The notes: generated by a model from the sequence alone, not told the origin. A stretch of DNA of 64,000 bases from Palsa-360 sp963710315 (GCA_963710315.1 CAVPZW010000006.1:248001-312000), one strand, 5' to 3'. Positions 39,131-48,573 are shown, counted from the stretch's first letter. A program made the numbers and translations.

Positions 39131-39137
39131 AAGGAAC

Positions 39138-39820
39138 CTAGGATGGCGATGCCGCCTCGAGCGTCGTGCTTGCCTGCCGCTTTGCCTTGCAGCCAGCGGA
39201 GCCATTCAGCCAATCCATCGCGCGTCTGGCAGGAAACGCGGACAATCTCCATTCCCGCATGAACCTTGCGCGCATTCTCTTCCGCGGCAGCAATGTCAAA
39301 CGGCACATAGGGCAGGAGGTCAATCTTGTTCAAGACCAGCAGCTCGGATTTGAAGAAAATGGAAGGGTATTTGAGCGGTTTGTCTTCTCCCTCCGCGACA
39401 CTGAGAACTACGATTTTCGCAGCTTCGCCCAGATCATAGCTCGAGGGGCAGACCAGGTTGCCGACATTTTCGATCAGCAGCAGATCGATGTTTTCCAGCG
39501 GCCAGTCGGCAAGCGCTCGCTCGATCATGCGGGCATCGAGATGGCAAGTCCCGCCGGTCGTAATTTGTTTCACGGGGAAGCCGAACCGCGCCAGGCGCAT
39601 GGCGTCGTTTTCGGTCTGGATATCGCCGGTCAACACGGCGACGCGCTCGTTCGGCGCAAAGCTTTCGAGCGTGCGCTCCAGCAAACTCGTCTTGCCCGAG
39701 CCCGGAGAACTGATCAGATTAAGGCATAACGACGTTGTGCTCGGCAAAGCGCGCGCGCAACTCGGCGGCGACGCGCGCATTTTCGTTCAAAACTTTACGT
39801 TCCAGCGGTACGCGCTCCAT
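39138..39820 (-). CDS. hypB: Nickel-insertion GTPase HypB (frameshifted)
   Basis: GTPase that with HypA loads nickel into the large subunit. Start MERVPLERKVLNENARVAAEL at 39820; then, after an extra T near 39730, NLISSPGSGKTSLLE (P-loop), AVLTGDIQTENDA, IENVGNLVCPSSYDLGE, LLVLNKIDLLPY (NKxD) and the tail EWLRWLQG. No histidine-rich nickel-storage stretch is seen at the N terminus. TAG at 39138-39140 is the likely stop, which needs a second small indel. The uncorrected frame runs on into hypF. Confidence 0.83.
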
Positions 39821-40162
39821 CTTCAACCTCCAGATAAGCAAGTTCCAGTTCGTCGCCTTCGATAAACCGTGAATCCATTCCGCCACAATGCGGACATGTC
39901 AAGTCTTCGAGTCGCGGGACGAAAGAGCGTCCGCAGGTTTGGCATTCGCTGGCGCCGGGGACGATAGTCGATGTCAAGCGCCAGCGGCTCTAAATCGGTG
40001 TCCCGCACCAACGCTTCGAAACAGAAGCGCATCGCGTCAGGGTCCACGCCGGCAAGCTCTCCGATGCGCACACCGACCTTGCAAATGTGCTGGCCCGGGA
40101 AGCGTCAGCGCTTCGCTGCGGACCGATTCCAGAACCGAGTTGGCAATCCCCATCTCGTGCAT
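39795..40162 (-). CDS. hypA: Nickel metallochaperone HypA (frameshifted)
   Basis: Begins MHEMGIANSVLESVRSEAL, with the nickel-binding MH(E) start, then VGVRIGELAGVDPDAMRFCF, and in a second frame the zinc site CQTCGRSF...CPHCGGMDS. Length about 120 residues is normal. Shifts fall near 40085 and 39970. It overlaps the hypB start. Confidence 0.82.
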
Positions 40163-40171
40163 CTTCGATCC

Positions 40172-41238
40172 TTAACAGATGCGCGGCAACTGGTCGCCGG
40201 ACAGGAGATCCACAATGCGCGACGTTCCCAGACGCGTGCGCATGGTGACCATGCCGCGATTCTCTTCATTCACTCTTCCAATAATGTGCGCATCACGGCC
40301 CGCCGGATTCCGCCGCATCGCTTCGAGGATCGGTTCGGCGGCCTCGGGCGCGACGATCGCGATCAGTTTGCCTTCGTTGGCCACGTAGAGCGGATCGAGC
40401 CCCAGCATCTCGCATGCGCCCTGGACTTCGTCGCGGATGGGAATCGCGCTCTCCTGCAATTCGATGCTCACCTTAGACCGCTCCGCAATTTCATTGAGCG
40501 AACTGGAAAGGCCGCCGCGCGTCGGATCGCGCAGGCAGCGGATGCTCGGCGCTCGCGCGCGAGCATATCCGCCACCAAGCGATGCAGCGCCGCGGTATCG
40601 CTCTGAATCTCGCTTTCGAATTCCAGTCCTTCGCGCTGGGACAAGATCGTGATTCCGTGATCGCCGATCGTGCCGCTCAGCAGCACCAGATCGCCGGGGC
40701 GGGCTTGGTCCGCCGAAAGCCGCAAGCCTGCCGGGACCAGGCCGATCCCCGAAGTGTTGACAAACAGGCCATCCCCGCTGCCCTTTTCCACGACCTTCGT
40801 ATCGCCGGTCACAACAAGTACATTCGCCAGCGCCGCGGCCACGCGGACCGATTCCACGACTCGCCGCAGCACCTCCATCGAGAGCCCTTCTTCCAGGATG
40901 AACGCCAGGCTCAGGAACAAAGGCTCGGCGCCACCCATGGCCAGATCGTTTACCGTGCCGTTCACCGCCAGGGTTCCGATGTCACCTCCAGGGAAAAATA
41001 GCGGCTTCACTACGAAAGAGTCGGTGGTGAAGGCCAGCCTGCAGCCATTCACTTCGACAATCGCTTGGTCGTCCAACCGATCCAGCACGGGATTTTGGAA
41101 AGCCGGAAGGAAAATATCGCGGAGCATTTCGCCGCTCATCCTGCCGCCACTGCCATGGCCGAGCAGCACCGAATCGCGAGCGGGCATGGGAACGGGGCAG
41201 GTGAGGCCGATATCGAGTTTCGTGTCCTGCGGCATCAT
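40172..41238 (-). CDS. hypE: Hydrogenase maturation protein HypE (one frameshift)
   Basis: ATP-dependent dehydratase that converts the carbamoyl group on its C-terminal cysteine to cyanide. The start overlaps the hypD stop (ATGA). Visible: VLLGHGSGGRMSGEML, FTTDSFVVKPLFFPGGDIG, TVNDLAMGGAEPLFL, VTGDTKVVEKGSGDG and the C-terminal PRIC, whose terminal cysteine is the cyanide carrier. A base is missing near 40550; beyond it the frame gives RDPTRGGLSSSLNEIAE and IIGRVNEENRG. The corrected length is 355 residues. Confidence 0.88.
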
Positions 41239-42349
41239 CGCCCTCCGGATCCGGCGGTAACCATATGCCGCCGGTACTGGTAATAAGCGGCGCACGCTCC
41301 CTCGGACGATACCATGGGCGCGCCCAACGGATTTTCCGGCGTGCAGCGCACGGCAAACGCGGGGCAATCCGTGGGCTTCTTCAAACCCTGCAGCACTTCC
41401 GCGCTGATGCACTCGGATGGTTCTTCCACCGTCACTTCCTGCGTCCCAAAGATGCGGTCGGCGTCAAATTCCGCATATTCTTCCCGCAGGCTGAGTCCGC
41501 TCTCCGGAATTCCGCCGATCCCGCGCCACTTGCGATGGCAAACTTCAAAGACTTCACCCAGGATTTTTTGCGCGGCCAGATTACCTTTGTACGTCACCGA
41601 TCGAGACGTATTGATTTTCTACTTCTGCCCGGCCCTCTTCGAGTTGCGTGACGAGCATCAGGATAGCTTCCAACAGATCCACCGGTTCAAATCCACCTAC
41701 CACAATCGGCACGTGGAATTCGCGGACGAGGTCTTCGTATTCGTGGTAGCCCATTACCGTGCAGACGTGTCCCGGCCCGATGAATCCCTGCACGCGGTTG
41801 CGGCGCGAACTCAAAAGAGCACGAATCGCGGGCGGCACCAGGACATGCGACGCAAGCATCGAGAAGTTTTTCAGCCCTTCCCGCTTTGCCTGCCAGACCG
41901 CCATGGCAGTTTGCCGGCGCCGTGGTTTCAAAGCCCACGGCAAAGAAAACCACTTTCCGATCGGGATTGGCGCGCGCGAATTTCAGAGCTTCGGTTGGCG
42001 AATATACGACGCGCACATCTCCGCCATTCGCCTTCACGTGAAACAGGTCGGTCTGCGAACCCGGCACGCGCAGCATGTCGCCGTAGGAAATCAGCGTGAC
42101 GCCCGGTTGGGAAGCGATGGCGATAGCTTTGTCGATGGTCTCAAGCGGCGTCACGCACACTGGGCATCCGGGGCCGTGGACCATCTCCACGCCAGCCGGT
42201 AGCAGTTCATCGATTCCAAAACGCATCAGCGTGTGCGTTTGTCCTCCGCAAATTTCCATGAGCACCCACGGGCGCGTCGCCCTGCTGGCAATTTGGGCCA
42301 CCAGGCCGCGGGCAATGCGTTCATCGCGATACTCGTCGAGATATTTCAT
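41235..42349 (-). CDS. hypD: Hydrogenase maturation protein HypD (two frameshifts)
   Basis: Iron-sulfur scaffold that assembles Fe(CN)2CO with HypC. Motifs: MEICGGQTHTLMRFGID, VHGPGCPVCVTPLE, VFFAVGFETTAPA, then in the second frame SMLASHVLVPPAIRALL and GFIGPGHVCTVMGYHEYE, and in the third EVFEVCHRKWRGIGGIP. Extra bases near 41922 and 41590 explain the breaks; the corrected length is 370 residues. Confidence 0.9.
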
Positions 42350-42380
42350 CCCGAACTCCCTCTATCTCGTACTGGCAGCT

Positions 42381-42640
42381 TTACGAAGCTTCCAAATCGG
42401 ACTCCAACTCCCTATCGAGCACGCCCATCGATTGCAGCAGTTCATAGCTCCGCTCGGCCTCTTCACGATCGACGACGCTGATGGCGAAACCCACATGAAC
42501 GATTACATAATCCCCGACAACGGCTTCAGGCACGAAATCGAGACAAACCTCACGTGAAATACCGCCAAATTGCACTCGGCCGAGCGAATTCCATTGCTGA
42601 TTTCGCTGCTGAGAAGTTTCCCTGGAATCGCAAGGCACAT
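42381..42640 (-). CDS. hypC: Hydrogenase maturation chaperone HypC (one frameshift)
   Basis: Starts MCLAIPGKLLSSEI at 42640 with GGAGGAAGTGA upstream; the N-terminal cysteine is the ligand carrier of this family. A frameshift near 42595 moves to the frame with VQFGGISREVCLDFVPEAVV and GDYVIVHVGFAISVVDREEA, typical of HypC. The corrected length is about 86 residues. First gene of the leftward operon hypC-D-E-A-B-F-permease. Confidence 0.88.
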
Positions 42641-43097
42641 TCACTTCCTCCAGAATCGAAACATTCGTCCATTCCATGGATCCGAATTTCATGCGTTGAT
42701 GCCAATGCGCCCGGCGACATTTGCAGTGGCCATTACGCCCTGAGATATGGCAGGAGCGGGGCCAGCGTCGCGACCACACTTTTGCAGAGCGTGACAAACG
42801 CCCGGCGCGAAACACCGTGCGACTTTAGATCCTTCGGCAAAGAACCGTGCATCATAAATGCGCCTCTTGAAAATGCACTCTGCTATTAAGCGCAAACATA
42901 TTTCCCAAGGGTGGGCTTATCAGTGATCGTGACCACCTCTATCAGTGATCTTTATCACGGACAAAAGACGACAGCTTGCGCTATGAGTGGCTCGTGAATC
43001 TCAGGGGGCTGCACTGTTTTCCTCGCTTTTCGAGCCCACGGCCGAGATGCACGAGGTAATCGGCCCCGGCCAGAAATATCGCGTTCAGGGGGATGAC
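42641..43097. promoter_or_regulatory. Divergent hydrogenase/hyp control region with two CRP/FNR-type dyads
   Basis: The 457-base gap holds two dyads: 42923-42936 (GTGATCGTGACCAC, one mismatch) and 42945-42958 (GTGATCTTTATCAC, perfect), centres 22 bases apart, about two helical turns. They lie 140-175 bases upstream of the small-subunit start and about 285-320 bases from hypC. No sigma-54 (GG-N10-GC) promoter was seen. Overlapping ORFs in the gap have no recognised domain. Confidence 0.65.
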
Positions 43098-44213
43098 ATG
43101 AACAAACCATTCTCTCCTGCTTCAACTTACGACATTCTTCGCCAGCATGGCATCGAGCGGCGAGATTTTTTGCAGTTTTGCGTCACGACTGCCGCCGCCA
43201 TGGGGCTCGATGCTGCCATGGTGCCGCAAGTAGTCCATGCACTGGAGACAAAGCCGCGCATTCCTGTCATCTGGCTTCACGGTCTCGAATGCACCTGTTG
43301 CAGCGAGTCCTTTATCCGTTCTTCTCACCCGATTGCCCAGGACATCGTCCTGAACATGATCTCCTTGGACTACGACGATACCCTGCAGGCCGCTGCGGGC
43401 TTTCAGGTGGAAGAGATTCGCCAGAAGATGATCAAGGAGCATCCCGGCGGGTACCTGCTGGCCGTTGAAGGTAACGCTCCTACTGCGGACGGCGGCGTCT
43501 ATTGCACGGTTGGCGGCGATACTTTCCTCAATGTCCTTAAAGAGACAGCCGAGCACGCGAAGGCTATCATCGCGTGGGGATCTTGCGCTTCGAACGGCTG
43601 CGTCCAAGCAGCACGCCCGAATCCCACGGGGGCCAAGCCCATCCACCAGTTGATTTCAGGCAAGCCGATCATCAATGTTCCCGGTTGCCCACCGATCGCC
43701 GAAGTCATGACCGGCGTCCTGACATACATACTTACTTTCGACGCCCTGCCCGAACTGGACCGCATCGGCCGGCCCAAGATGTTTTATGGCCAGCGCATTC
43801 ACGACAAGTGTTACCGGCGCGCTTTCTTCGACGCAGGCCAGTTTGTCGAGGCTTGGGACGACGAAGGCGCACGCAAGGGCTGGTGCCTGTACAAGATGGG
43901 GTGCCGGGGCCCGACAACCTATAATTCTTGTTCCACCTTTAAATGGAATAACGGCGTTTCCTTCCCCATCGGCTCAGGCCATGGCTGCATAGGCTGCAGC
44001 GAGGCCAATTTCTGGGACAACGGCCCCTTCTACCAGAGGCTTTCAAGCGTCGTCGTGCCTGGAATCGATGCGACGCCGGACAAGATAGGCGAAGTCCTGG
44101 GGATAGCCACGGCCATTGGCGTCGGGGCGCACCTGACGGCCACGGTCGCTCACCGATTGTCACAGAAGCCGCTAACGGACAAAGATCAGCCGACCGCCGA
44201 CAAAGGCGAGTAG
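43098..44213 (+). CDS. hyaA: [NiFe]-hydrogenase small subunit, O2-tolerant type
   Basis: 371 residues carrying three Fe-S clusters. Tat signal ERRDFLQFCVTTAAAMGL. The proximal cluster region reads LECTCCSESF (C65, C67, C68), and GSCASNGCVQ gives C163 and C168; together with C197 in VPGCPP this is the six-cysteine set of the [4Fe-3S] cluster of O2-tolerant group 1d enzymes. Distal and medial ligands are in HDKCYRR, GWCLYKMGC, CSTFKWN and GHGCIGCSE. The C terminus has only a weak hydrophobic stretch (IGEVLGIATAIGVGAHLTATV). Start ATG 43098 follows GGGGGATG. Confidence 0.95.
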   Translation: MNKPFSPASTYDILRQHGIERRDFLQFCVTTAAAMGLDAAMVPQVVHALETKPRIPVIWLHGLECTCCSESFIRSSHPIAQDIVLNMISLDYDDTLQAAAGFQVEEIRQKMIKEHPGGYLLAVEGNAPTADGGVYCTVGGDTFLNVLKETAEHAKAIIAWGSCASNGCVQAARPNPTGAKPIHQLISGKPIINVPGCPPIAEVMTGVLTYILTFDALPELDRIGRPKMFYGQRIHDKCYRRAFFDAGQFVEAWDDEGARKGWCLYKMGCRGPTTYNSCSTFKWNNGVSFPIGSGHGCIGCSEANFWDNGPFYQRLSSVVVPGIDATPDKIGEVLGIATAIGVGAHLTATVAHRLSQKPLTDKDQPTADKGE

Positions 44214-44222
44214 AGGTGATTC

Positions 44223-45947
44223 ATGAGCACTCGAGTCGTTGTTGATCCTGTAACCCGCATTGAAGGGCATCTGCGCATCGAAGCCATTCTGAACGACAGC
44301 AACCACATTGGCGATGCAATCTCCTCTGGCACCATGTGGCGCGGGATCGAGGTGATCCTTCGTGATCGCGATCCGCGCGATGCTTGGGCATTTTGCGAAC
44401 GCATCTGCGGCGTCTGTACTACCGTACACGCCCTGGCTTCGGTGCGCTGCGTCGAAAACGCTCTGGGCATTCGTGTGCCGCAAAACGCGGAGATCATTCG
44501 CAATATCATGTTTCTTACTCAGATGGTGCAGGATCATGTGATCCATTTTTATCACCTGCACGCGCTCGACTGGGTCGACATCGTCTCCGCGCTCAAAGCA
44601 GACCCGGACCGGACGGCCGCGCTGGCGCAAAAAGTTTCTCCGTCATTTCCCAAAGCCAGTTCCGGCTATTTCCGCGACATTGCCGCGACGCTCAAGAAGT
44701 ATGTCGACTCTGGCCAATTGGGCATCTTTCAGAACGCCTACTGGGGGCACCCGGCCTACAAGCTCCCGCCCGAAGCCAACCTCATGGCCGTGGCACACTA
44801 CCTCGAAGCGCTCAAGTGGCAAAAGGAGATTATAAAGATCCACACCATTTTCGGCGGCAAGAACCCGCACCCCAACTATCTGGTCGGTGGCATTGCCGCG
44901 GCAATCTCCATGCAAAGCGACAACGCCATCAACATGGAACGTCTGAACTACATCAAGGACTTGATCGACGAAGCCACGGTAATGGTCGAGCAAATGTACA
45001 TCCCGGATCTCCTGGCTGTCGCTTCCTTTTACCCGGAATGGACGCAAATAGGCGGAGGTTTGGGCAATTACCTTGTCTACGGCGATATTCCGCAAAATGG
45101 AATCAGCGACGTCTCGAAATTCCGTTTTCCACGAGGGGCCATTCTCAACAAAAATCTAGGCGAGGTATTGCCCGTCGATCCGACAGATACCAGCCAAGTG
45201 CAAGAACAAATCGCGCATTCCTGGTACGAGTACTCGGGTGGCAAAGAATCCCTGCATCCCTGGGAGGGGGAAACAACCCCCAAGTACAGCGGCCCCACGC
45301 CGCCTTACAAACAGCTCGATGAAAACGCCAAGTACTCCTGGCTGAAGGCGCCGCGCTGGAAGGGCAACGCCATGGAAGTCGGTCCACTGGCCCGCATGCT
45401 GGTGGGCTATGCAAGCGGCCACAGTGATTTCAAGGATGTCGTCACCGAAGCGCTCGGCGCACTGAAAATTCCCGCCACGGCGCTGTTTTCCACGCTCGGG
45501 CGGACCGCCGCGCGCGGACTGGAAACGCGCCTCGCGGTCCGTTGGTTGATGGAGGAATATAACCATCTCATCGCCAACCTCAAGGCGGGCGACTCATCTA
45601 CGGCGGACACGTCCAAGTGGGATCCTTCCACCTGGCCCGCGGAGACCAAAGGGTACGGCTTCACGGAAGCTCCACGCGGCGCGTTATGCCACTGGATTCA
45701 CATCAAGAACAAGAAGATTGCCAATTACCAGATCGTGGTTCCCTCCACCTGGAACGCTTCCCCGAAGGATGGCAAGGGACAGCGCGGCGCTTACGAGTCT
45801 GCTCTGATTGGCACACCGATGGCAGATCCGCAGAGGCCTCTCGAAATCCTGCGTACGATTCACTCGTTTGATCCGTGTCTAGCCTGCGCATCGCACGTTT
45901 TGAGCCCGGATGGGCGCAAGTTGTCAGAGGTCGTCATCGTTCCCTAG
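44223..45947 (+). CDS. hyaB: [NiFe]-hydrogenase large subunit
   Basis: 574 residues binding the [NiFe] centre. N-terminal CxxC in ERICGVCTTVHA (C62, C65) and C-terminal DPCLACASH (C552, C555, H558). All four nickel ligands are cysteine, so this is not a [NiFeSe] enzyme despite the selenocysteine locus nearby. The 16 residues after H558 form the extension removed by the maturation protease. The gene is free of frameshifts and starts 9 bases after the small subunit. Confidence 0.96.
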   Translation: MSTRVVVDPVTRIEGHLRIEAILNDSNHIGDAISSGTMWRGIEVILRDRDPRDAWAFCERICGVCTTVHALASVRCVENALGIRVPQNAEIIRNIMFLTQMVQDHVIHFYHLHALDWVDIVSALKADPDRTAALAQKVSPSFPKASSGYFRDIAATLKKYVDSGQLGIFQNAYWGHPAYKLPPEANLMAVAHYLEALKWQKEIIKIHTIFGGKNPHPNYLVGGIAAAISMQSDNAINMERLNYIKDLIDEATVMVEQMYIPDLLAVASFYPEWTQIGGGLGNYLVYGDIPQNGISDVSKFRFPRGAILNKNLGEVLPVDPTDTSQVQEQIAHSWYEYSGGKESLHPWEGETTPKYSGPTPPYKQLDENAKYSWLKAPRWKGNAMEVGPLARMLVGYASGHSDFKDVVTEALGALKIPATALFSTLGRTAARGLETRLAVRWLMEEYNHLIANLKAGDSSTADTSKWDPSTWPAETKGYGFTEAPRGALCHWIHIKNKKIANYQIVVPSTWNASPKDGKGQRGAYESALIGTPMADPQRPLEILRTIHSFDPCLACASHVLSPDGRKLSEVVIVP

Positions 45948-45956
45948 GAGGTAGCT

Positions 45957-46685
45957 ATGGCGAACGTCGTTCGATTATTCGATCCGAAGCAACTCCAGGG
46001 TCACCCGGAGAAATTCTTCCGCCGTGCATACATATGGGAACTTCCCGTGCGGGTTACCCACTGGGTCAGTGGCCTTTCCATTGTCGTACTCTTCCTCACG
46101 GGCCTTTATATCGGCAGTCCGATCCTCGCACCCGCAGGCGAGGCCGCCAATCACTTTGTCATGGGACGCTTTCGCGAGGTACATTTCGCGGCGGGCATCA
46201 TTTTCGTAATCAGCTTTCTGTTGCGCATCTTTTGGTTCTGGGCCGGTAACAACTATGCTCGCTCGGGGTTCCCCTATATTTGGCGCGCCTCCTGGTGGCG
46301 CGAAGTCATAGGGGAAGTGAATGATTACCTGATGCTTAAGCGTGGACGCGCCTACCTCGGCCACAACGCGTTGGGTGGCGCTTCTTACACCTTTTTCATC
46401 GTCCTTCTCGGATGCTTTCAGATCTTCACGGGCCTGGCCCTGTATTCGGAAGTTAATCCTGGCGGCTTGCTCGATCATTTGTTCGGCTGGGTGATTCCGT
46501 TGCTGGGCGGGTCCTACAAGACCCACATGTACCACCATCTTGTTGCGTGGGCATTTCCTATTTTCGTGTTGATCCACATATACGTCGTACTGTACGACGC
46601 GGTCACACTTGGCAACGGACTGGTCGGCTCCATCATCTCGGGCCATAAGTTCTACCAGCGGGAAGACGTGCAAGATGACAAGTAA
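45957..46685 (+). CDS. hyaC: Hydrogenase cytochrome b subunit
   Basis: 242 residues with four or more transmembrane helices. It has histidines suitable for two b hemes (RVTHWVSGLS, REVHFAAGI, KTHMYHHLVAWAF, LIHIYVVLYD). It anchors the hydrogenase and passes electrons from H2 to the quinone pool. Ribosome site GGAGGT lies just before ATG. It overlaps the protease gene by 11 bases. Confidence 0.93.
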   Translation: MANVVRLFDPKQLQGHPEKFFRRAYIWELPVRVTHWVSGLSIVVLFLTGLYIGSPILAPAGEAANHFVMGRFREVHFAAGIIFVISFLLRIFWFWAGNNYARSGFPYIWRASWWREVIGEVNDYLMLKRGRAYLGHNALGGASYTFFIVLLGCFQIFTGLALYSEVNPGGLLDHLFGWVIPLLGGSYKTHMYHHLVAWAFPIFVLIHIYVVLYDAVTLGNGLVGSIISGHKFYQREDVQDDK

Positions 46686-47193
46686 CCCGGGCGATGCTCT
46701 TGGGAATCGGGCGCCCTTTCTTGTTCTAGGTTTGGGGAATACCCTGCTCGGCGACGACGGTCTCGGCCCTGCTCTGATCGAACAATTATTACAGGAACAG
46801 AAAGAGGAACGCTGGAGGGGTCGCATCGAGTTTCTCGATGGCGGTACGCAGGGCTTAGCATTGCTCGGCCACCTGAGCGATCGCGAGGCTATCATTATCG
46901 TGGATGCTGTTGTAATGGGTGCGCCGCCGGGAACCACCAGAATTTTGCAGGAGTCGGAAGTTTTCCAGATGGATGTCCACCGAGCCAATACCTCGCACGA
47001 GGGCAATGCCCGCGAGCTCCTCGCGGTCGCCAAAGTTCTTGATGAACTGCCCGATCGCGTGTTTGTCGTCGGGGTCGAACCTCAAAACATCGCTACCGGC
47101 TGCGGCCTTTCCGAAACCGCCCGCAAAGCCCTGCCAATTGCGGCCAATCGAGTTAGAGAAATCCTCACCGAGCTGAGTCGCCCTTCCCAGTAG
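46675..47193 (+). CDS. hyaD: Hydrogenase maturation protease (HyaD family)
   Basis: 172 residues. Nickel-sensing motifs LGLGNTLLGDDGLGP and FLDGGTQGLALLGHL and the later histidine NTSHEGNARELL match the endopeptidase that trims the large subunit after nickel insertion. Start ATG 46675 lies inside the cytochrome b gene. Confidence 0.92.
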   Translation: MTSNPGDALGNRAPFLVLGLGNTLLGDDGLGPALIEQLLQEQKEERWRGRIEFLDGGTQGLALLGHLSDREAIIIVDAVVMGAPPGTTRILQESEVFQMDVHRANTSHEGNARELLAVAKVLDELPDRVFVVGVEPQNIATGCGLSETARKALPIAANRVREILTELSRPSQ

Positions 47194-47320
47194 ATACGAT
47201 CGGAGGTCTCCAAGGTTGATTCAGATGCGAGCTCGAAAGAGCATTTGGATCGGAAAGCTAAGACGACCGAGATGTGGCAAGGCAATCCATGCGATATTCT
47301 TATGGAGGAAGTGAGTTGAA

Positions 47321-47656
47321 ATGAATTGTGTAGCATTTCGAGCAGCACAAAAGCTATTGGGGGCGATTGCGCTGATGTTTGTTGTGGTTGCCTTCTCGCG
47401 AGCCGATGATTCAGCAGCTCTTTATAAGGCGAAATGCGCAAATTGCCACGGGACGGATGGCAAGGGAGACACGCCCCTGGCCAAGAGGCTCGCGGTGCGC
47501 GATTTCTCTTCTCCGGAAGTGCGGAAGGAAACCGACGAGGACCTGGTCAAGATCACAACAAAGGGCAAAGCCAATATGCCCGGCTATGAAAGCGACCTGA
47601 AGAAATCGCAGATCAAAGATCTCGTTGCTTACATCCGTGATCTGGGCAAAAAGTAA
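47321..47656 (+). CDS. Periplasmic monoheme cytochrome c
   Basis: 111 residues. Signal peptide (about 8-28), heme site CANCH (C39-H43), axial methionine probably M86 in KANMPGYE, and a C-terminal helix IKDLVAYIRDLGKK, a class I c-type fold. Its place after the hydrogenase genes suggests it shuttles electrons between the hydrogenase module and the membrane tetraheme protein or an oxidase. Confidence 0.9.
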   Translation: MNCVAFRAAQKLLGAIALMFVVVAFSRADDSAALYKAKCANCHGTDGKGDTPLAKRLAVRDFSSPEVRKETDEDLVKITTKGKANMPGYESDLKKSQIKDLVAYIRDLGKK

Positions 47657-47726
47657 AAACTTGGCTGTCCGTCAGCCGTTTCGCTGCGAGGTGATTCGTG
47701 CGAACTCAAGGCCAGGAGGAGTTGTG

Positions 47727-48341
47727 ATGGGAGTACCCGGAATACTCATCGCATTGATCGTATTGACCATTGTGCTGGCCGCGGTGTTTCTCGTGGATCC
47801 CTTGATGACTGTGAGGACCACGGGCAAAATTCTCGCATTTGTAGGCCTGTGCGTTCTCCCGGCATTGTGTATCAGCACAGGCATGTCCACTCATATGGAG
47901 CGTTCTGAACAGACTCAATTCTGCATTTCTTGCCACGCCATGGCGCCTTACGGTCAAAGCCTCTACGTCGACGATCCGAAATACATCCCCGCGCAGCATT
48001 TTCAGAACCATCGCGTGCCTGCGAACATGGCGTGTTATACCTGCCACACCGATTACACCATCTACGGTCCCTTAAAGGACAAACTCAGGGGCATAACGCG
48101 CATCTACTTGCAGTACGTCGGTACGCCACCCGCCACAATCCATATACCTGGCGGATACAATAACTTGCAATGCCTACACTGTCATGCGGGTGCCCGAAAC
48201 TTCGAAGAAAATCCCGTCCACGCCGCGATGAAAGACTTACTCAAATCGAATCAGCTTTCATGCATTTCGAGCGGTTGTCACGATACGGTTCACAATACAT
48301 CTGAAATAGGCCATCTTAAAATGTGGAGGCCCATCCAATGA
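47727..48341 (+). CDS. Membrane-anchored tetraheme cytochrome c (NapC/NirT-like)
   Basis: 204 residues. Two N-terminal membrane helices (about 3-23 and 34-52), then four heme motifs: CISCH (66-70), CYTCH (103-107), CLHCH (149-153) and the unusual CX4CH CISSGCH (179-185). NapC-type proteins move electrons between quinol and periplasmic partners. ATG follows AGGAGGAGTTGTG. The stop overlaps the next start (ATGA). Confidence 0.85.
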   Translation: MGVPGILIALIVLTIVLAAVFLVDPLMTVRTTGKILAFVGLCVLPALCISTGMSTHMERSEQTQFCISCHAMAPYGQSLYVDDPKYIPAQHFQNHRVPANMACYTCHTDYTIYGPLKDKLRGITRIYLQYVGTPPATIHIPGGYNNLQCLHCHAGARNFEENPVHAAMKDLLKSNQLSCISSGCHDTVHNTSEIGHLKMWRPIQ

Positions 48342-48541
48342 AACTTGGAGAACTTGGAATCTCGAGACTCCTACGCATTGCGAGCATGCTGATCATCCTT
48401 GGCTTGGTCGTGGAAATGATTAGTCTTGGGTGGATTCATCCCCTTGCCTTTGTCCTCTTTGCATTTGTGGGTGCGTCTTTAATCGGATTGGGCATTCTGG
48501 TCTACCTCGCATCTCTCGTATTTGGTGTTCGTCTGACCTGA
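48338..48541 (+). CDS. Small two-helix membrane protein, 3' end inside IS end
   Basis: 67 residues with two hydrophobic helices (about 13-32 and 37-63) and no recognised domain. It is translationally coupled to the tetraheme gene by ATGA, so it is probably an accessory subunit. Its last codons and stop (TGA 48539-48541) lie within the terminal repeat of an IS3 element that starts at 48534, so the native C terminus may have been replaced. Confidence 0.65.
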   Translation: MKLGELGISRLLRIASMLIILGLVVEMISLGWIHPLAFVLFAFVGASLIGLGILVYLASLVFGVRLT

Positions 48542-48558
48542 TGGAGTTTTTGTATCGC
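48534..48558. mobile_element. IS3-family terminal inverted repeat, right end
   Basis: Reads TGACCTGATGGAGTTTTTGT and pairs with the complement of 58887-58911 (TGACCTGACCGGGGATTTTT): eight identical terminal bases, then a shared TTTTTGTA. It marks the transposase 3' end of the element. Confidence 0.75.
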
Positions 48559-48573
48559 GGCGTCTGAGAGTGT

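Noticed and set aside
38098..39780. A single long minus-strand ORF that looks like a HypB-HypF fusion
   Set aside because: The N-terminal part of HypF is read in another frame with its own start at 39130, and the joined region contains nonsense sequence. It is a frameshift artefact, not a fusion protein.
42641..43097. Sigma-54 promoter for the hydrogenase operon
   Set aside because: No TGGC-N8-TTGC-type -24/-12 element was found in the gap. The CRP/FNR-type dyads are the only clear signals.
45874..45900. Possible selenocysteine in the hydrogenase large subunit, given the Sec locus nearby
   Set aside because: The nickel-ligand motif is plainly DPCLACASH with TGT and TGC codons, so this is a standard [NiFe] enzyme.
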